Positions 7,895 to 16,119 of a DNA stretch of 64,000 nt are shown piece by piece. The position numbers were made by a program, and so were the translations under genes. The DNA is from Leifsonia poae (lineage in GTDB: Bacteria > Actinomycetota > Actinomycetes > Actinomycetales > Microbacteriaceae): assembly GCF_027921845.1 (NCBI RefSeq), contig NZ_BSEN01000005.1, positions 62,001 to 126,000 on the forward strand. The letters are read 5' to 3'. How positions within the stretch are numbered: the stretch's first letter is position 1; every line of letters begins with the position of its first letter. The notes beneath the pieces are model-generated. The model was not told the origin of the DNA and searched no databases. It saw only the letters and a list, made by a program, of their open reading frames with translations.

Positions 7895-9805
7895 GTGACC
7901 ACGAGCCAAACCGACCCCATGATCGGCCGTCTCATCGACGGCCGTTATCAGGTGCGCTCGCGGATCGCCCGTGGCGGCATGGCGACGGTCTACCTCGCCA
8001 CCGACCTGCGGCTCGAACGCCGTGTCGCCATCAAGGTGATGCACGGCCATCTCGCCGACGACAGCACCTTCAAGAGCCGCTTCGTGCAGGAGGCCCGCTC
8101 GGCCGCCCGGCTCGCGCACCCGAACGTCGTCAACGTGTTCGACCAGGGCCAGGACTCCGATATGGCCTACCTCGTCATGGAGTACCTGCCGGGCATCACG
8201 CTGCGCGACCTGCTCAAGGACTACGGCAAGCTCACCCCCGAGCAGACCATCGACATCATGGAGGCCGTTCTCAGCGGTCTCGCCGCGGCGCACAAGGCCG
8301 GCATCGTCCACCGGGACCTCAAGCCGGAGAACGTGCTGCTCGCCGACGACGGCCGCATCAAGATCGGCGACTTCGGCCTCGCGCGCGCCGCAAGCGCGAA
8401 CACCGCGACCGGCCAGGCGCTGCTCGGAACCATCGCCTACCTCTCCCCCGAGCTGGTCACCCGAGGCGTGGCCGACGCCCGCAGCGACATCTACGCGCTC
8501 GGCATCATGATGTACGAGATGCTCACCGGCGAGCAGCCGTTCAAGGGCGAGCAGCCGATGCAGATCGCCTACCAGCACGCGAACGACGCCGTACCGACTC
8601 CGAGCAGCAAGAACCCCGCCGTCCCGCCGGAGCTCGACGACCTCGTGCTCTGGGCCACGGCGAAAAACCCGGACCAGCGCCCGCGTGACGCCAAGGAGAT
8701 GCTCGAGCGCCTCATGGAGGCCGAGAAGGCGATCCGTGGCGAATCCGGCGGTCTCCAGCCCACGATGGTGCTGCCGCCCGCGTTCGGGCTCGGCGCCGAC
8801 AACGGCGACACCCAGATCATCAACCCGGCCATCCGGCAGCAGGTCGCCGCCAGCACCCCCGACAGCGCCGCCGTCCTCACCACGGCCGCCAAGCGCCGCC
8901 GGGGCAAGGGCTGGTGGCTGTTCGCCCTCGTCATCGTCCTGGCCGGGCTGGCCGGCGGCACCGGCTGGTACTTCGGCGCCGGTCCGGGTTCGACGGTGCC
9001 CATCCCGAACCTCGCCGGCAAGACGCCGGCCGCCGCCGCGACCGCCCTCAAGGAGCTCGGTCTCGAGTCGACCCAGGGCACCGAGTACAGCACGACGGTC
9101 GGCAAGGGACTGGTGTCGAGCACCGATCCGAAGTCCGGGGCCTCCGCCCATCGCGGCAGCGTCGTGACGCTCAAGGTCTCCCAGGGGCCGAAGCCCATCA
9201 CGCTCCCACCGCTCGCCGGAAAGACCGTGGATCAGGCGAAGGCCGCGATCACGGGCGCCGGTGCGGTCGTCGGAACGATCGCGCAGCAGTTCGATCCGAA
9301 GGTGCCCGCCAACGTCGTCATCTCCGCCTCGAAGCCCGACGGCAACAACATCTCGGCCGGCGGCGCCTATTTCGAGGGCGCCACGGTCAACCTGCTCGCG
9401 TCGGTCGGCGCGGTGCCGGATGTCGCCGGGATGTCGGTCGACGACGCGACGTCGGCCCTCAAGAACGTGCACCTCCTCGTCACCGGCGGCCCGCAGTCGT
9501 ACAGCGACACGGTCGAGAAGGGCGACGTGATCACCGCCCAGACCCAGAAGGACGGACCGGTCAAGCCCGGCGACACCCTCGCGCTCGAGACCTCCAAGGG
9601 GCCGGAACCCGTACCCGTCCCCGACGTCGTCGGCAAGACGTGGGATGTCGCCAAGAAGACGCTGAAGGACGCCGGCTTCGACCTCAAGTACAGCGCCATC
9701 GCTGATGTGGCACCTGCGGCGTTCGTCGTCTCGAAGATCAGCCCCGGTGCGAACACCGAGGTCGCCAAGGGGTCGACCGTCACCATCAACTTCGCCGGCT
9801 TCTGA
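7895..9805 (+). CDS. PknL-like Ser/Thr protein kinase with four PASTA domains
   Basis: Membrane sensor kinase of 636 residues. The kinase domain (about 18-275) has RGGMATVY, the ATP lysine K47 in AIKVM, HRDLKPEN with catalytic D141, and DFG with D159. T170 and T172 lie in the activation loop. One transmembrane helix (about 339-360) follows a basic cluster (KRRRGKGWW). Four extracellular PASTA repeats start near residues 368, 434, 503 and 569. PASTA domains bind peptidoglycan fragments or lipid II. Gene order (polyprenyl synthase, Rv2175c-like, kinase, aroG) matches the pknL locus rather than the pknA-pknB/ftsZ locus. Likely partners are the adjacent Rv2175c-like protein and the FHA protein at 24672-25178. 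GTG start. Confidence 0.9.
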   Translation: MTTSQTDPMIGRLIDGRYQVRSRIARGGMATVYLATDLRLERRVAIKVMHGHLADDSTFKSRFVQEARSAARLAHPNVVNVFDQGQDSDMAYLVMEYLPGITLRDLLKDYGKLTPEQTIDIMEAVLSGLAAAHKAGIVHRDLKPENVLLADDGRIKIGDFGLARAASANTATGQALLGTIAYLSPELVTRGVADARSDIYALGIMMYEMLTGEQPFKGEQPMQIAYQHANDAVPTPSSKNPAVPPELDDLVLWATAKNPDQRPRDAKEMLERLMEAEKAIRGESGGLQPTMVLPPAFGLGADNGDTQIINPAIRQQVAASTPDSAAVLTTAAKRRRGKGWWLFALVIVLAGLAGGTGWYFGAGPGSTVPIPNLAGKTPAAAATALKELGLESTQGTEYSTTVGKGLVSSTDPKSGASAHRGSVVTLKVSQGPKPITLPPLAGKTVDQAKAAITGAGAVVGTIAQQFDPKVPANVVISASKPDGNNISAGGAYFEGATVNLLASVGAVPDVAGMSVDDATSALKNVHLLVTGGPQSYSDTVEKGDVITAQTQKDGPVKPGDTLALETSKGPEPVPVPDVVGKTWDVAKKTLKDAGFDLKYSAIADVAPAAFVVSKISPGANTEVAKGSTVTINFAGF

Positions 9806-9840
9806 CCCGGTCAGCCGCCCGCGGCACCACCTATATGGAG

Positions 9841-9869
9841 AAGGCCCGCCGGATGATCCGGCGGGCCTT
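9841..9869. terminator. Two-way rho-independent terminator between kinase and aroG
   Basis: A perfect 13-bp stem (AAGGCCCGCCGGA) with a 3-nt loop sits between the convergent kinase gene (ends 9805) and DAHP synthase (ends 9902). The plus-strand side continues CTTCTTCG and the stem ends supply AA/TT, so it can work in both directions. Confidence 0.85.
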
Positions 9870-9901
9870 CTTCGTATGACAGGTTCGTATCACGGGCGGA
9901 C

Positions 9902-11275
9902 TCAGCGCACCGCGGCCAGCTCCTCCGCCACCAGGAACGCGAGCTCCAGCGACTGCATGTGGTTGAGGCGCGGGTCGCAGAGGGACTCGTAGCGCGTCGC
10001 CAGCGTCTCCTCGTCGATCTGCTCGGAGCCGCCGAGGCACTCGGTGACATCGTCGCCGGTGAGCTCGACGTGGATGCCGCCCGGGTGCGTTCCGGCAGCC
10101 CGGTGCGCCTCGAAGAAGCCCTTGACCTCATCGACGACGTCGTCGAACCGACGGGTCTTGTAGCCGGTGGGCGTGGTGAGGCCGTTGCCGTGCATCGGGT
10201 CGGTGACCCACAGCGGCTTGGCGTCGCTCGCCTTGATCGCCTCGAGGAGCGGAGGCAGGGCATCCCGGATCTTGCCGGCGCCCATGCGGGTGATGAAGGT
10301 CAGCCGGCCGGGCTCGCGCTCGGGGTCGAGCTTGTCGATCAGCTTGAGCATGGTGTCCGGCGTCGTGCTCGGGCCGAGCTTGACGCCGATCGGGTTGCGC
10401 ACGCGCGACAGGAAATCGACGTGCGCGCCGTCGAGGTCGCGGGTGCGCTCGCCGATCCAGACGAAGTGCGCCGAGGTGTTGTACGGCGTTCCGGTGCGCG
10501 AGTCGATACGCGTCATCGGGCGCTCGTAGTCCATCAGCAGGCCCTCGTGGCTCGAGTAGAACTCCACTCGCGTCAGCTCATCGAAGTCGGCTCCCGCCGC
10601 CTCCATGAACTTGATCGCACGGTCGATCTCCTTGGCCAGGCCCTCGTACCGCTGATTGGCCGGGTTCGCCGCGAAGCCGCGGTTCCAGCTGTGCACCTGA
10701 CGGAGGTCTGCGAATCCACCCTGGGTGAAGGCGCGGATGAGGTTCAGCGTCGAGGCGGCCGTGTGGTAGCCCTTGACGAGACGGCGGGGGTCGGCTGCGC
10801 GCGACTCGGGCGTGAAGTCGTAGCCGTTGACGATGTCGCCGCGGTAGGCGGGAAGCGTGACGCCGCCGCGCGTCTCGGTGTCGCTCGAGCGCGGCTTGGC
10901 GAACTGGCCCGCCATGCGCCCCATCTTGATGACGGGCATCGAGGCGCCGTAGGTGAGCACGACGGCCATCTGCAGCACCGTCTTGACGCGGTTGCGGATC
11001 TGGTCGGCGGTGGCACCCGCGAACGTCTCGGCGCAGTCGCCTCCCTGCAGCAGGAACGCTTTGCCGTCGGCGGCGCGCGCCAGCCGGTTGCGCAGCTGGT
11101 CCACCTCACCGGCGAACACCAGCGGGGGAAGCGTGGCGATCTCGGCCGATGCCTCGGCGGCGGCCTCCGGGTCGGGCCACGCCGGCTGCTGCTTGATCTC
11201 GAGCGTGCGCCAATAGTCCAGGCCCGCAATCACAGACTCGTCAGCCAACACGACGGGATCAGTGGTGTCTTGCAC
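9902..11275 (-). CDS. aroG: Class II 3-deoxy-7-phosphoheptulonate synthase
   Basis: First enzyme of the shikimate pathway: phosphoenolpyruvate plus erythrose 4-phosphate gives DAHP. Class II (plant/actinobacterial type) is recognised from LLQGGDCAETF, KMGRMAGQFAKPRS, the substrate-site VEFYSSHEGLL, and WVTDPMHGN near the end. I place the start at GTG 11275 (VQDTTDPVVLADE), which has GGAAG 4 nt upstream. An upstream in-frame GTG at 11320 adds 15 Arg-rich residues and has no ribosome binding site. The mature length is then 457 residues, normal for the class. It probably carries the usual aromatic-amino-acid feedback sites, not identifiable here. Confidence 0.94.
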   Translation of the reverse strand: MQDTTDPVVLADESVIAGLDYWRTLEIKQQPAWPDPEAAAEASAEIATLPPLVFAGEVDQLRNRLARAADGKAFLLQGGDCAETFAGATADQIRNRVKTVLQMAVVLTYGASMPVIKMGRMAGQFAKPRSSDTETRGGVTLPAYRGDIVNGYDFTPESRAADPRRLVKGYHTAASTLNLIRAFTQGGFADLRQVHSWNRGFAANPANQRYEGLAKEIDRAIKFMEAAGADFDELTRVEFYSSHEGLLMDYERPMTRIDSRTGTPYNTSAHFVWIGERTRDLDGAHVDFLSRVRNPIGVKLGPSTTPDTMLKLIDKLDPEREPGRLTFITRMGAGKIRDALPPLLEAIKASDAKPLWVTDPMHGNGLTTPTGYKTRRFDDVVDEVKGFFEAHRAAGTHPGGIHVELTGDDVTECLGGSEQIDEETLATRYESLCDPRLNHMQSLELAFLVAEELAAVR

Positions 11276-11362
11276 AGGACTTCCGCTCAGATCAGGGCGT
11301 GCCCGGACTCGCGCACGCACCGGTGGGTAGGTGACGCGCGGACGCGCGCCGGATATCTGAGC

Positions 11363-12052
11363 CTACCGTGAAAGGGCGGCGCGCTTTTCTTTGACGCTGC
11401 TCGCGTACATGTCGACGTATTCCTGCTCGCCGAGGGCGTGCAGAGCATACATGATCTCGTCGGTGACGGACCGCAGGATGAAGCGGTCGCCCTCCATGCC
11501 CTCGAAGCGCGAGAAGTCGATCGCCGGCCCGATGACGATGCCGATCCGGCCGATCTTGGGGAGCCTGGTGCCGATCGGCATGATCTTTTCGGTGTCGACC
11601 ATGGCGACCGGGACGACGGGCACGTCACCCTCGAGGATCATGCGGGCCACACCGGTGCGACCGCGGTAGAGCTTGCCGTCGGGGCTGCGGGTGCCTTCGG
11701 GATAGATGCCGAGGATCTCTCCGCGTGCGAGCACCGCGAGGCCCGTGTTGAGGGAGTCCTCCGAGGCCTTGCCCCCCGAGCGGTCGATCGGGATCTGACC
11801 CGTCGCCGTCATGAAGGTCTTCGTCATCCAGCCCTTGAAGCCCTTGCGCGTGAAGTAGTCGCTCTTGGCCAGGAACGAGACGTGCCGGTCGACGACGAGC
11901 GGCAGGAAGATCGAGTCGATGAACGACAGGTGGTTGCTGGCGAGGATGACGGCGCCGTCGGCCGGCACGTTCTCGAGCCCGATGACCCACGGACGGAAGA
12001 TGCCCTTGAGCAGAGGACCTGCGACCAGGTGCTTCATCAGCCAGTAGAACAT
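11363..12052 (-). CDS. plsC: 1-acyl-glycerol-3-phosphate acyltransferase (PlsC family)
   Basis: Phospholipid biosynthesis acyltransferase of 229 residues at the inner membrane face. Catalytic NHLSFID (HX4D, about residues 37-43) and EGTRSPDG (substrate phosphate binding) are both intact, and the N-terminus carries a weak membrane-associating segment. The corresponding M. tuberculosis neighbourhood has Rv2182c. Downstream of the ROK kinase gene by 9 nt, but it has its own -10 element overlapping that gene's stop codon, so it may be expressed both with and without it. Confidence 0.92.
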   Translation of the reverse strand: MFYWLMKHLVAGPLLKGIFRPWVIGLENVPADGAVILASNHLSFIDSIFLPLVVDRHVSFLAKSDYFTRKGFKGWMTKTFMTATGQIPIDRSGGKASEDSLNTGLAVLARGEILGIYPEGTRSPDGKLYRGRTGVARMILEGDVPVVPVAMVDTEKIMPIGTRLPKIGRIGIVIGPAIDFSRFEGMEGDRFILRSVTDEIMYALHALGEQEYVDMYASSVKEKRAALSR

Positions 12053-12058
12053 CGGCTC

Positions 12059-12064
12059 AGCCTA
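12059..12064 (-). promoter_or_regulatory. -10 element of plsC overlapping the ROK kinase stop codon
   Basis: On the minus strand TAGGCT lies 6 nt before the plsC ATG at 12052; its first three bases are the TAG stop codon of the upstream ROK gene. Leaderless promoter candidate. Confidence 0.55.
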
Positions 12065-13012
12065 ACGCCCCGTGGCGTGCAACCGGGCGAGATCCGCGGC
12101 GCCGACAACGCCCGCGTCGTTGACGAGTTCGGCGATCCTGAACTCGGGTTCCGGGTGGTAGCCCCGTGCAGGCAGGTTCTCGAGGTAGGCCTGACGGATC
12201 GGGTCGAGCAGCAGCTCCCCCGCCTGGGCGACGCCGCCGCCGAAGACGAAGAGCTGCGGATCGAGCACCGCGCCGAGACTGGCACAGGCCTGGCCGAGCC
12301 AGTCGCCGAGCTCGCGGAGGGCGACGAGCGCGCCCGGATCCCCCGCGACGATCAGGTCGCTGATGTCGTGGCCGCTGAGTGTGCCCTTGCGTGCGCGCAC
12401 GTCGGCGAGCGCCTGGCCGATGCCGCCCGCGTCGGCGAGCACGTTGGCCATCCGCTGCAGCGCACGGCCGGAGCCGTACTGCTCGATGCAGCCGTGGGCG
12501 CCGCAGCCGCAGGGCAGACCTCCGGGGACGACGCGCATGTGGCCGATCTCGGCGCCGGCTCCGAAGCCACCGCGGAAAAGGCGGTCGTTGCTGACGATCG
12601 CGCCGCCGACGCCGGTTCCGATGGTCAGGATGACCATGTCGCTGACCAGCCGGCCGGCCCCGTAGCGGAACTCCGCCCATCCTGCGGCGTTCGCGTCGTT
12701 CTCGATGAGGATCGGCAGATCGAGGCGGCGCTCGAGCTTCTCGCGGAACGGCTCGTGCCGCCAGTTGATGTTCGGGGCGTAATAGACGGTCGACTGCGCG
12801 GCGTCGATGAATCCGGCCGCGGCGACGCCGGCGCCGGCGATCTGCTCCTGGCCGTCCGAGAGGCGTTCGATCATCTCGACGACGGCGTTCTCGATCTCGT
12901 CGGGCGACGCTGCATCGGTCGGCACCCGGTCTTCGCGAACGATCACCCCGAGCTCGTCGACGACGGCGCCCGCGATCTTCGTTCCGCCGATGTCGATCCC
13001 GATCGCGTGCAC
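12062..13012 (-). CDS. ROK-family glucokinase
   Basis: Cytoplasmic sugar kinase of 316 residues, probably glucose 6-phosphate forming. It has the N-terminal ATP/phosphate motif IGIDIGGTKIAGAVV, the sugar-site ENDANAAGWAE (catalytic Asp in the ENDAN loop), the GTGVGGAIV phosphate loop, and the ROK zinc motif CGCGAHGCIEQYGSG. No N-terminal helix-turn-helix is present, so it is an enzyme and not a ROK repressor. GTG start at 13012 with AAAGG 10 nt upstream. Glucose is the commonest substrate of actinobacterial ROK kinases of this size; other hexoses are possible. Confidence 0.9.
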   Translation of the reverse strand: MHAIGIDIGGTKIAGAVVDELGVIVREDRVPTDAASPDEIENAVVEMIERLSDGQEQIAGAGVAAAGFIDAAQSTVYYAPNINWRHEPFREKLERRLDLPILIENDANAAGWAEFRYGAGRLVSDMVILTIGTGVGGAIVSNDRLFRGGFGAGAEIGHMRVVPGGLPCGCGAHGCIEQYGSGRALQRMANVLADAGGIGQALADVRARKGTLSGHDISDLIVAGDPGALVALRELGDWLGQACASLGAVLDPQLFVFGGGVAQAGELLLDPIRQAYLENLPARGYHPEPEFRIAELVNDAGVVGAADLARLHATGR

Positions 13013-13109
13013 AGGCAGCAGCCTTTCTCAAAGACGGTGATGGTGGTGCGGCGGATCGGCTACGGCCGGAAGACTCACATCCGCACCATCTAGAGTGTAG
13101 TTAACCAGC

Positions 13110-13123
13110 ATGGCCGAGGCCAT
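13110..13123. promoter_or_regulatory. Palindrome in the fadD leader, candidate operator
   Basis: ATGGCC-GA-GGCCAT, a perfect 6-bp inverted repeat, lies downstream of a possible -10 TAGAGT (13091-13096) and 43 nt before the fadD start. It is placed like a repressor site, but no regulator is identified. Confidence 0.4.
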
Positions 13124-13165
13124 TCCGGCCGCTACCCGCCCCTACCCGGTACCAAGGGAGTTACC

Positions 13166-14995
13166 GTGAAACAGTTCGATACCCCAGCACTCGTCCCCGC
13201 CGACCCGGAGGCCAACGCCACCGATCTCCTGGTGGCCCGTGTGGCCGCGACGCCGGATGCTCCCCTCTTCTCGATCCCCGAGGGCGACGGCTGGCGCGAC
13301 GTGACCAGTGCCGAGTTCCTCCGTCAGGTCGTCGCCCTCGCCAAGGGCCTCGTGGCCGCCGGCATCGAGCCGGGCGACAAGATCGGCCTGATGTGCAAGA
13401 CCCGCTACGAGTGGACGCTCATCGACTTCGCCACCTGGTTCGCGGGTGCCGTGCTCGTTCCCATCTACGAGACGTCGTCTCCGCACCAGGTGCAGTGGAA
13501 CATGAGCGACTCCGGCGCGATCGCGGTGATCCTCGAGACGGCGGAGATGTTCGCACGCTTCGACGAGGTGCACCCGGAGCTTCCCGACGTCGAGAAGGTG
13601 TGGCAGCTTCACCTGGGCGACCTCGACAAGCTCGTCGCCGCGGGCACCGACGTCTCCGACGAGGAGATCGAGCGTCGTCGCAACCTGGCCAAGGGCGACG
13701 ACATCGGCACCCTGATCTACACGTCCGGATCGACCGGACGCCCCAAGGGCTGTGTCCTCACCCACTCCAACTTCGTCGAGCTCTCCCGCAACTCGGCCGA
13801 GGCGCTCAAGGAGGTCGTGATGCAGCCGGGCGGCGCGTCCACCCTCCTCTTCATCACCACCGCTCACGTGTTCGCCCGTTTCATCGCGGTGCTCTGCGTG
13901 CACTCCGGCGTGAAGGTCGGTCACCAGGCCGACACCAAGCAGCTGCTTCCTGCCCTGGCCAGCTTCAAGCCCACCTTCCTGCTCGCGGTCCCCCGCGTGT
14001 TCGAGAAGGTCTACAACTCGGCGGAGCAGAAGGCCGAGGCCGGTGGCAAGGGCAAGATCTTCCGCAAGGCGGCAGAGACGGCCGTCGAGTACTCGAAGGC
14101 CGTCGAGAAGGGTTCGGTGCCGTTCGGGCTGCGTGTCCGCTTCGCGATGTTCGACCGCCTCGTGTTCTCCAAGCTGCGAGCGGCGATGGGCGGTCGCATC
14201 AAGTACGCCGTCTCCGGATCCGCTCCGCTCGGCTCGCACCTCGGTCACTTCTTCCACAGCCTCGGCATCAAGATCCTCGAGGGCTACGGCCTCACGGAGA
14301 CGACGGCGCCCGCGACGGTGAACCGGCCCGACACGTTCAAGATCGGCACCGTCGGCCCCGTTCTCCCCGGCGTCTCGATCCGGCTGGCCGACGACGGCGA
14401 GATCCAGGTCAAGGGCGTCGACGTCTTCAAGGAGTACTGGAAGAACCCGGAGGCGACTGCCGCGGCATTCGACGACGGCTGGTTCCGCACGGGAGACCTC
14501 GGCTCGTTCGACGACGACGGCTTCCTCACGATCACCGGTCGCAAGAAGGAGATCATCGTCACCGCCGGCGGCAAGAACGTGTCGCCCGCGGCCCTCGAAG
14601 ATCCCATCCGCGCCAATCCGCTGGTGAGCCAGGTCATCGTGGTCGGCGACCAGAAGCCGTTCATCGCAGCCCTGGTGACGCTCGACACCGAGATGCTCCC
14701 GACCTGGCTGGCGAACAACGGCGAGGACAAGGAGATGACGCTGGCGGAGGCTTCGCTGAACCCTGCGGTCAACGCCGAGATCCAGCGTGCCGTCGACGTG
14801 GCCAACGGGCATGTCTCGCGCGCGGAGTCCATCCGCAAGTTCGTCGTGCTCTCGACGGAGCTCACCGAGGCCAGCGGCCACTTGACGCCGAAGCTCAGCA
14901 TCAAGCGCAACGTGATCCTCGAGGACTTCGCCGACGTGATCGACGGCATCTATAGCGGCGCCCCGGCAACGCAGGGCATCTCGCTCGCGCACTGA
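13166..14995 (+). CDS. Long-chain fatty-acid-CoA ligase (FadD15-like)
   Basis: AMP-forming acyl-CoA synthetase of 609 residues. It has the P-loop YTSGSTGRPKG (about 190-200), YGLTETTA (about 373-380), TGDLGSFDDDG and the linker motif GRKKEIIVTAGGKN with the conserved catalytic lysine region in the C-terminal small domain. The long-chain class is indicated by overall length and by the insertion between the P-loop and YGLTET. It activates fatty acids for degradation or complex lipid synthesis in the cytoplasm. GTG start with AAGGGAG 6 nt upstream. Convergent with the DUF559 gene, with 7 nt between stops. Matches Rv2187 in gene order. Confidence 0.92.
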   Translation: MKQFDTPALVPADPEANATDLLVARVAATPDAPLFSIPEGDGWRDVTSAEFLRQVVALAKGLVAAGIEPGDKIGLMCKTRYEWTLIDFATWFAGAVLVPIYETSSPHQVQWNMSDSGAIAVILETAEMFARFDEVHPELPDVEKVWQLHLGDLDKLVAAGTDVSDEEIERRRNLAKGDDIGTLIYTSGSTGRPKGCVLTHSNFVELSRNSAEALKEVVMQPGGASTLLFITTAHVFARFIAVLCVHSGVKVGHQADTKQLLPALASFKPTFLLAVPRVFEKVYNSAEQKAEAGGKGKIFRKAAETAVEYSKAVEKGSVPFGLRVRFAMFDRLVFSKLRAAMGGRIKYAVSGSAPLGSHLGHFFHSLGIKILEGYGLTETTAPATVNRPDTFKIGTVGPVLPGVSIRLADDGEIQVKGVDVFKEYWKNPEATAAAFDDGWFRTGDLGSFDDDGFLTITGRKKEIIVTAGGKNVSPAALEDPIRANPLVSQVIVVGDQKPFIAALVTLDTEMLPTWLANNGEDKEMTLAEASLNPAVNAEIQRAVDVANGHVSRAESIRKFVVLSTELTEASGHLTPKLSIKRNVILEDFADVIDGIYSGAPATQGISLAH

Positions 14996-15002
14996 GTCCA
15001 CG

Positions 15003-15947
15003 TCAATCGTGCGGTAAGGCACCACAGGCTCCGGCGGGGTCGCCGAACCGCACGATTCGGCGCGCGGCAGACGCGACCCGATCGAGAAGCACGGTGGGAT
15101 TCTCGAACAAGTCGGCCGACGTCACCCGCACCACGCGCCATCCCGCGGACTCGAGGAGGTCGACTCGCGCGATGTCGCTCTGCCATTGACGGCGGCCCGT
15201 GCGATGCCCGTCCCCCTCGTATTCGAGGAGGACGCGTTGGTCGGGGAGCATCAGGTCGGGATGCAGCACGAGACGATCGTTCCCCACTTCGACGGGCTGG
15301 TTGACGAGCACGTTCGTGTATCCCCGCTTCTGCAGGAGAAGGCGCAGCAGTGATTCCGGCCGGGAATCGGCGCCGAACCGGATGCGCGGGAGCGCCCAGG
15401 CGCGCTTCGGCGCCCCCGCCCGCCCACGCAGCGCCATGCTCGCCGCCGACAGCTCCTCGACGCTGCTGAGCGCTGCCCGGCTTCGAGCACCGACGAGGAA
15501 GTCTCCGGCGACGACGAGCTCGTCGCGATCGAGGATCGTGCTGAGCTGGCACCACACCTGGGCGGGCCCGCACACGGGCATCCCGTCGATGATCTCTGCC
15601 TGGAGGTCGCGCACGCTGTGACCGATGACCTGCCGCGTTCTCGGTGGCGTGCGCGGATACGCGACAACGACATGGAGCGCTTTTGCCCTCGCGGACGGAG
15701 GGAGCGGTATGCCGTACAGAGCGGCGGCGGTCAGATGGCTGAACCACTGATCCGGGATGCCGCGCGCGACATATGCCTCACAGAGCGCGCGCACGTCGTC
15801 AAGTGGAGCAGTGGCGTTGACCCCGTGGAACGGATGGTCGATGTCACTCGCGCGGAGTCGCGCCGGCATCACGCCATGGTCGCGCGCCGTACGCGTGGAG
15901 AAAACGGCGGTGTGCAGGAGCGTCGGCAGGGAGCAGGAAGCAGGCAT
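15003..15947 (-). CDS. AbiEi-like/DUF559 protein
   Basis: A 314-residue two-part protein. The N-terminal half (about 1-190) resembles the AbiEi antitoxin-type region common in actinobacteria. The C-terminal third is a DUF559 restriction-endonuclease-like fold (HPDLMLPDQRVLLEYEGD, then RRQWQSDIARVDLLESAGW): the D/E-Y-E-GD...H pattern is the Vsr/DUF559 core and looks intact. ATG at 15947 is chosen over 15995 because GGGGGC precedes it. Function is unknown; such proteins are taken as defence or DNA-repair related, with no cognate AbiEii toxin visible here. Palindromic repeats bracket the gene and include its stop codon, which suggests it was inserted as a unit. Confidence 0.75.
   Translation of the reverse strand: MPASCSLPTLLHTAVFSTRTARDHGVMPARLRASDIDHPFHGVNATAPLDDVRALCEAYVARGIPDQWFSHLTAAALYGIPLPPSARAKALHVVVAYPRTPPRTRQVIGHSVRDLQAEIIDGMPVCGPAQVWCQLSTILDRDELVVAGDFLVGARSRAALSSVEELSAASMALRGRAGAPKRAWALPRIRFGADSRPESLLRLLLQKRGYTNVLVNQPVEVGNDRLVLHPDLMLPDQRVLLEYEGDGHRTGRRQWQSDIARVDLLESAGWRVVRVTSADLFENPTVLLDRVASAARRIVRFGDPAGACGALPHD
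15005..15057. repeat. 11-bp inverted repeat at the 3' end of the DUF559 gene
   Basis: AATCGTGCGGT (15005-15015) and its exact complement ACCGCACGATT (15047-15057) span the last codons of the gene. The TCGTGCG core recurs at 16056, 16087 and 16098 (inverted) on the other side of the gene. Confidence 0.65.
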
Positions 15948-16055
15948 GCCCCCAGCGTCCCAGCCGACAGCCGAGGACATCCCTGCCCCGAGCAAAAGTG
16001 TGCACGCCCGCCCCGCGACGCCTCCTGTGGAGTCCCGTCACCGCGGGGCAGTCAG

Positions 16056-16110
16056 TCGTGCGATAGCGCGACGCCAGCTACGCCGATCGTGCGAAAGCGC
16101 ACGATCGGCG
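16056..16110. repeat. TCGTGCG repeat cluster with 13-bp perfect hairpin
   Basis: A copy of TCGTGCGATAGCGC (16056-16069) is followed by a perfect 13-bp inverted repeat, CGCCGATCGTGCG at 16081-16093 and its complement at 16098-16110, with an AAAG loop. It lies between the epimerase stop (16120) and the DUF559 start. There is no T-tract, so it is a poor intrinsic terminator and more like a REP-type element. Confidence 0.65.
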
Positions 16111-16119
16111 GCTCCCGCG

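Noticed and set aside
6635-9472. A 945-codon open frame on the minus strand opposite the LysM and kinase genes
   Set aside because: It is an antisense shadow produced by high-GC codon bias. Its translation is Arg/Gly/Asp-rich with no domain, while the plus strand encodes clear kinase and LysM motifs.
15003-15947. AbiE toxin-antitoxin pair
   Set aside because: The protein has an AbiEi-like N-terminus but no AbiEii nucleotidyltransferase gene is adjacent.
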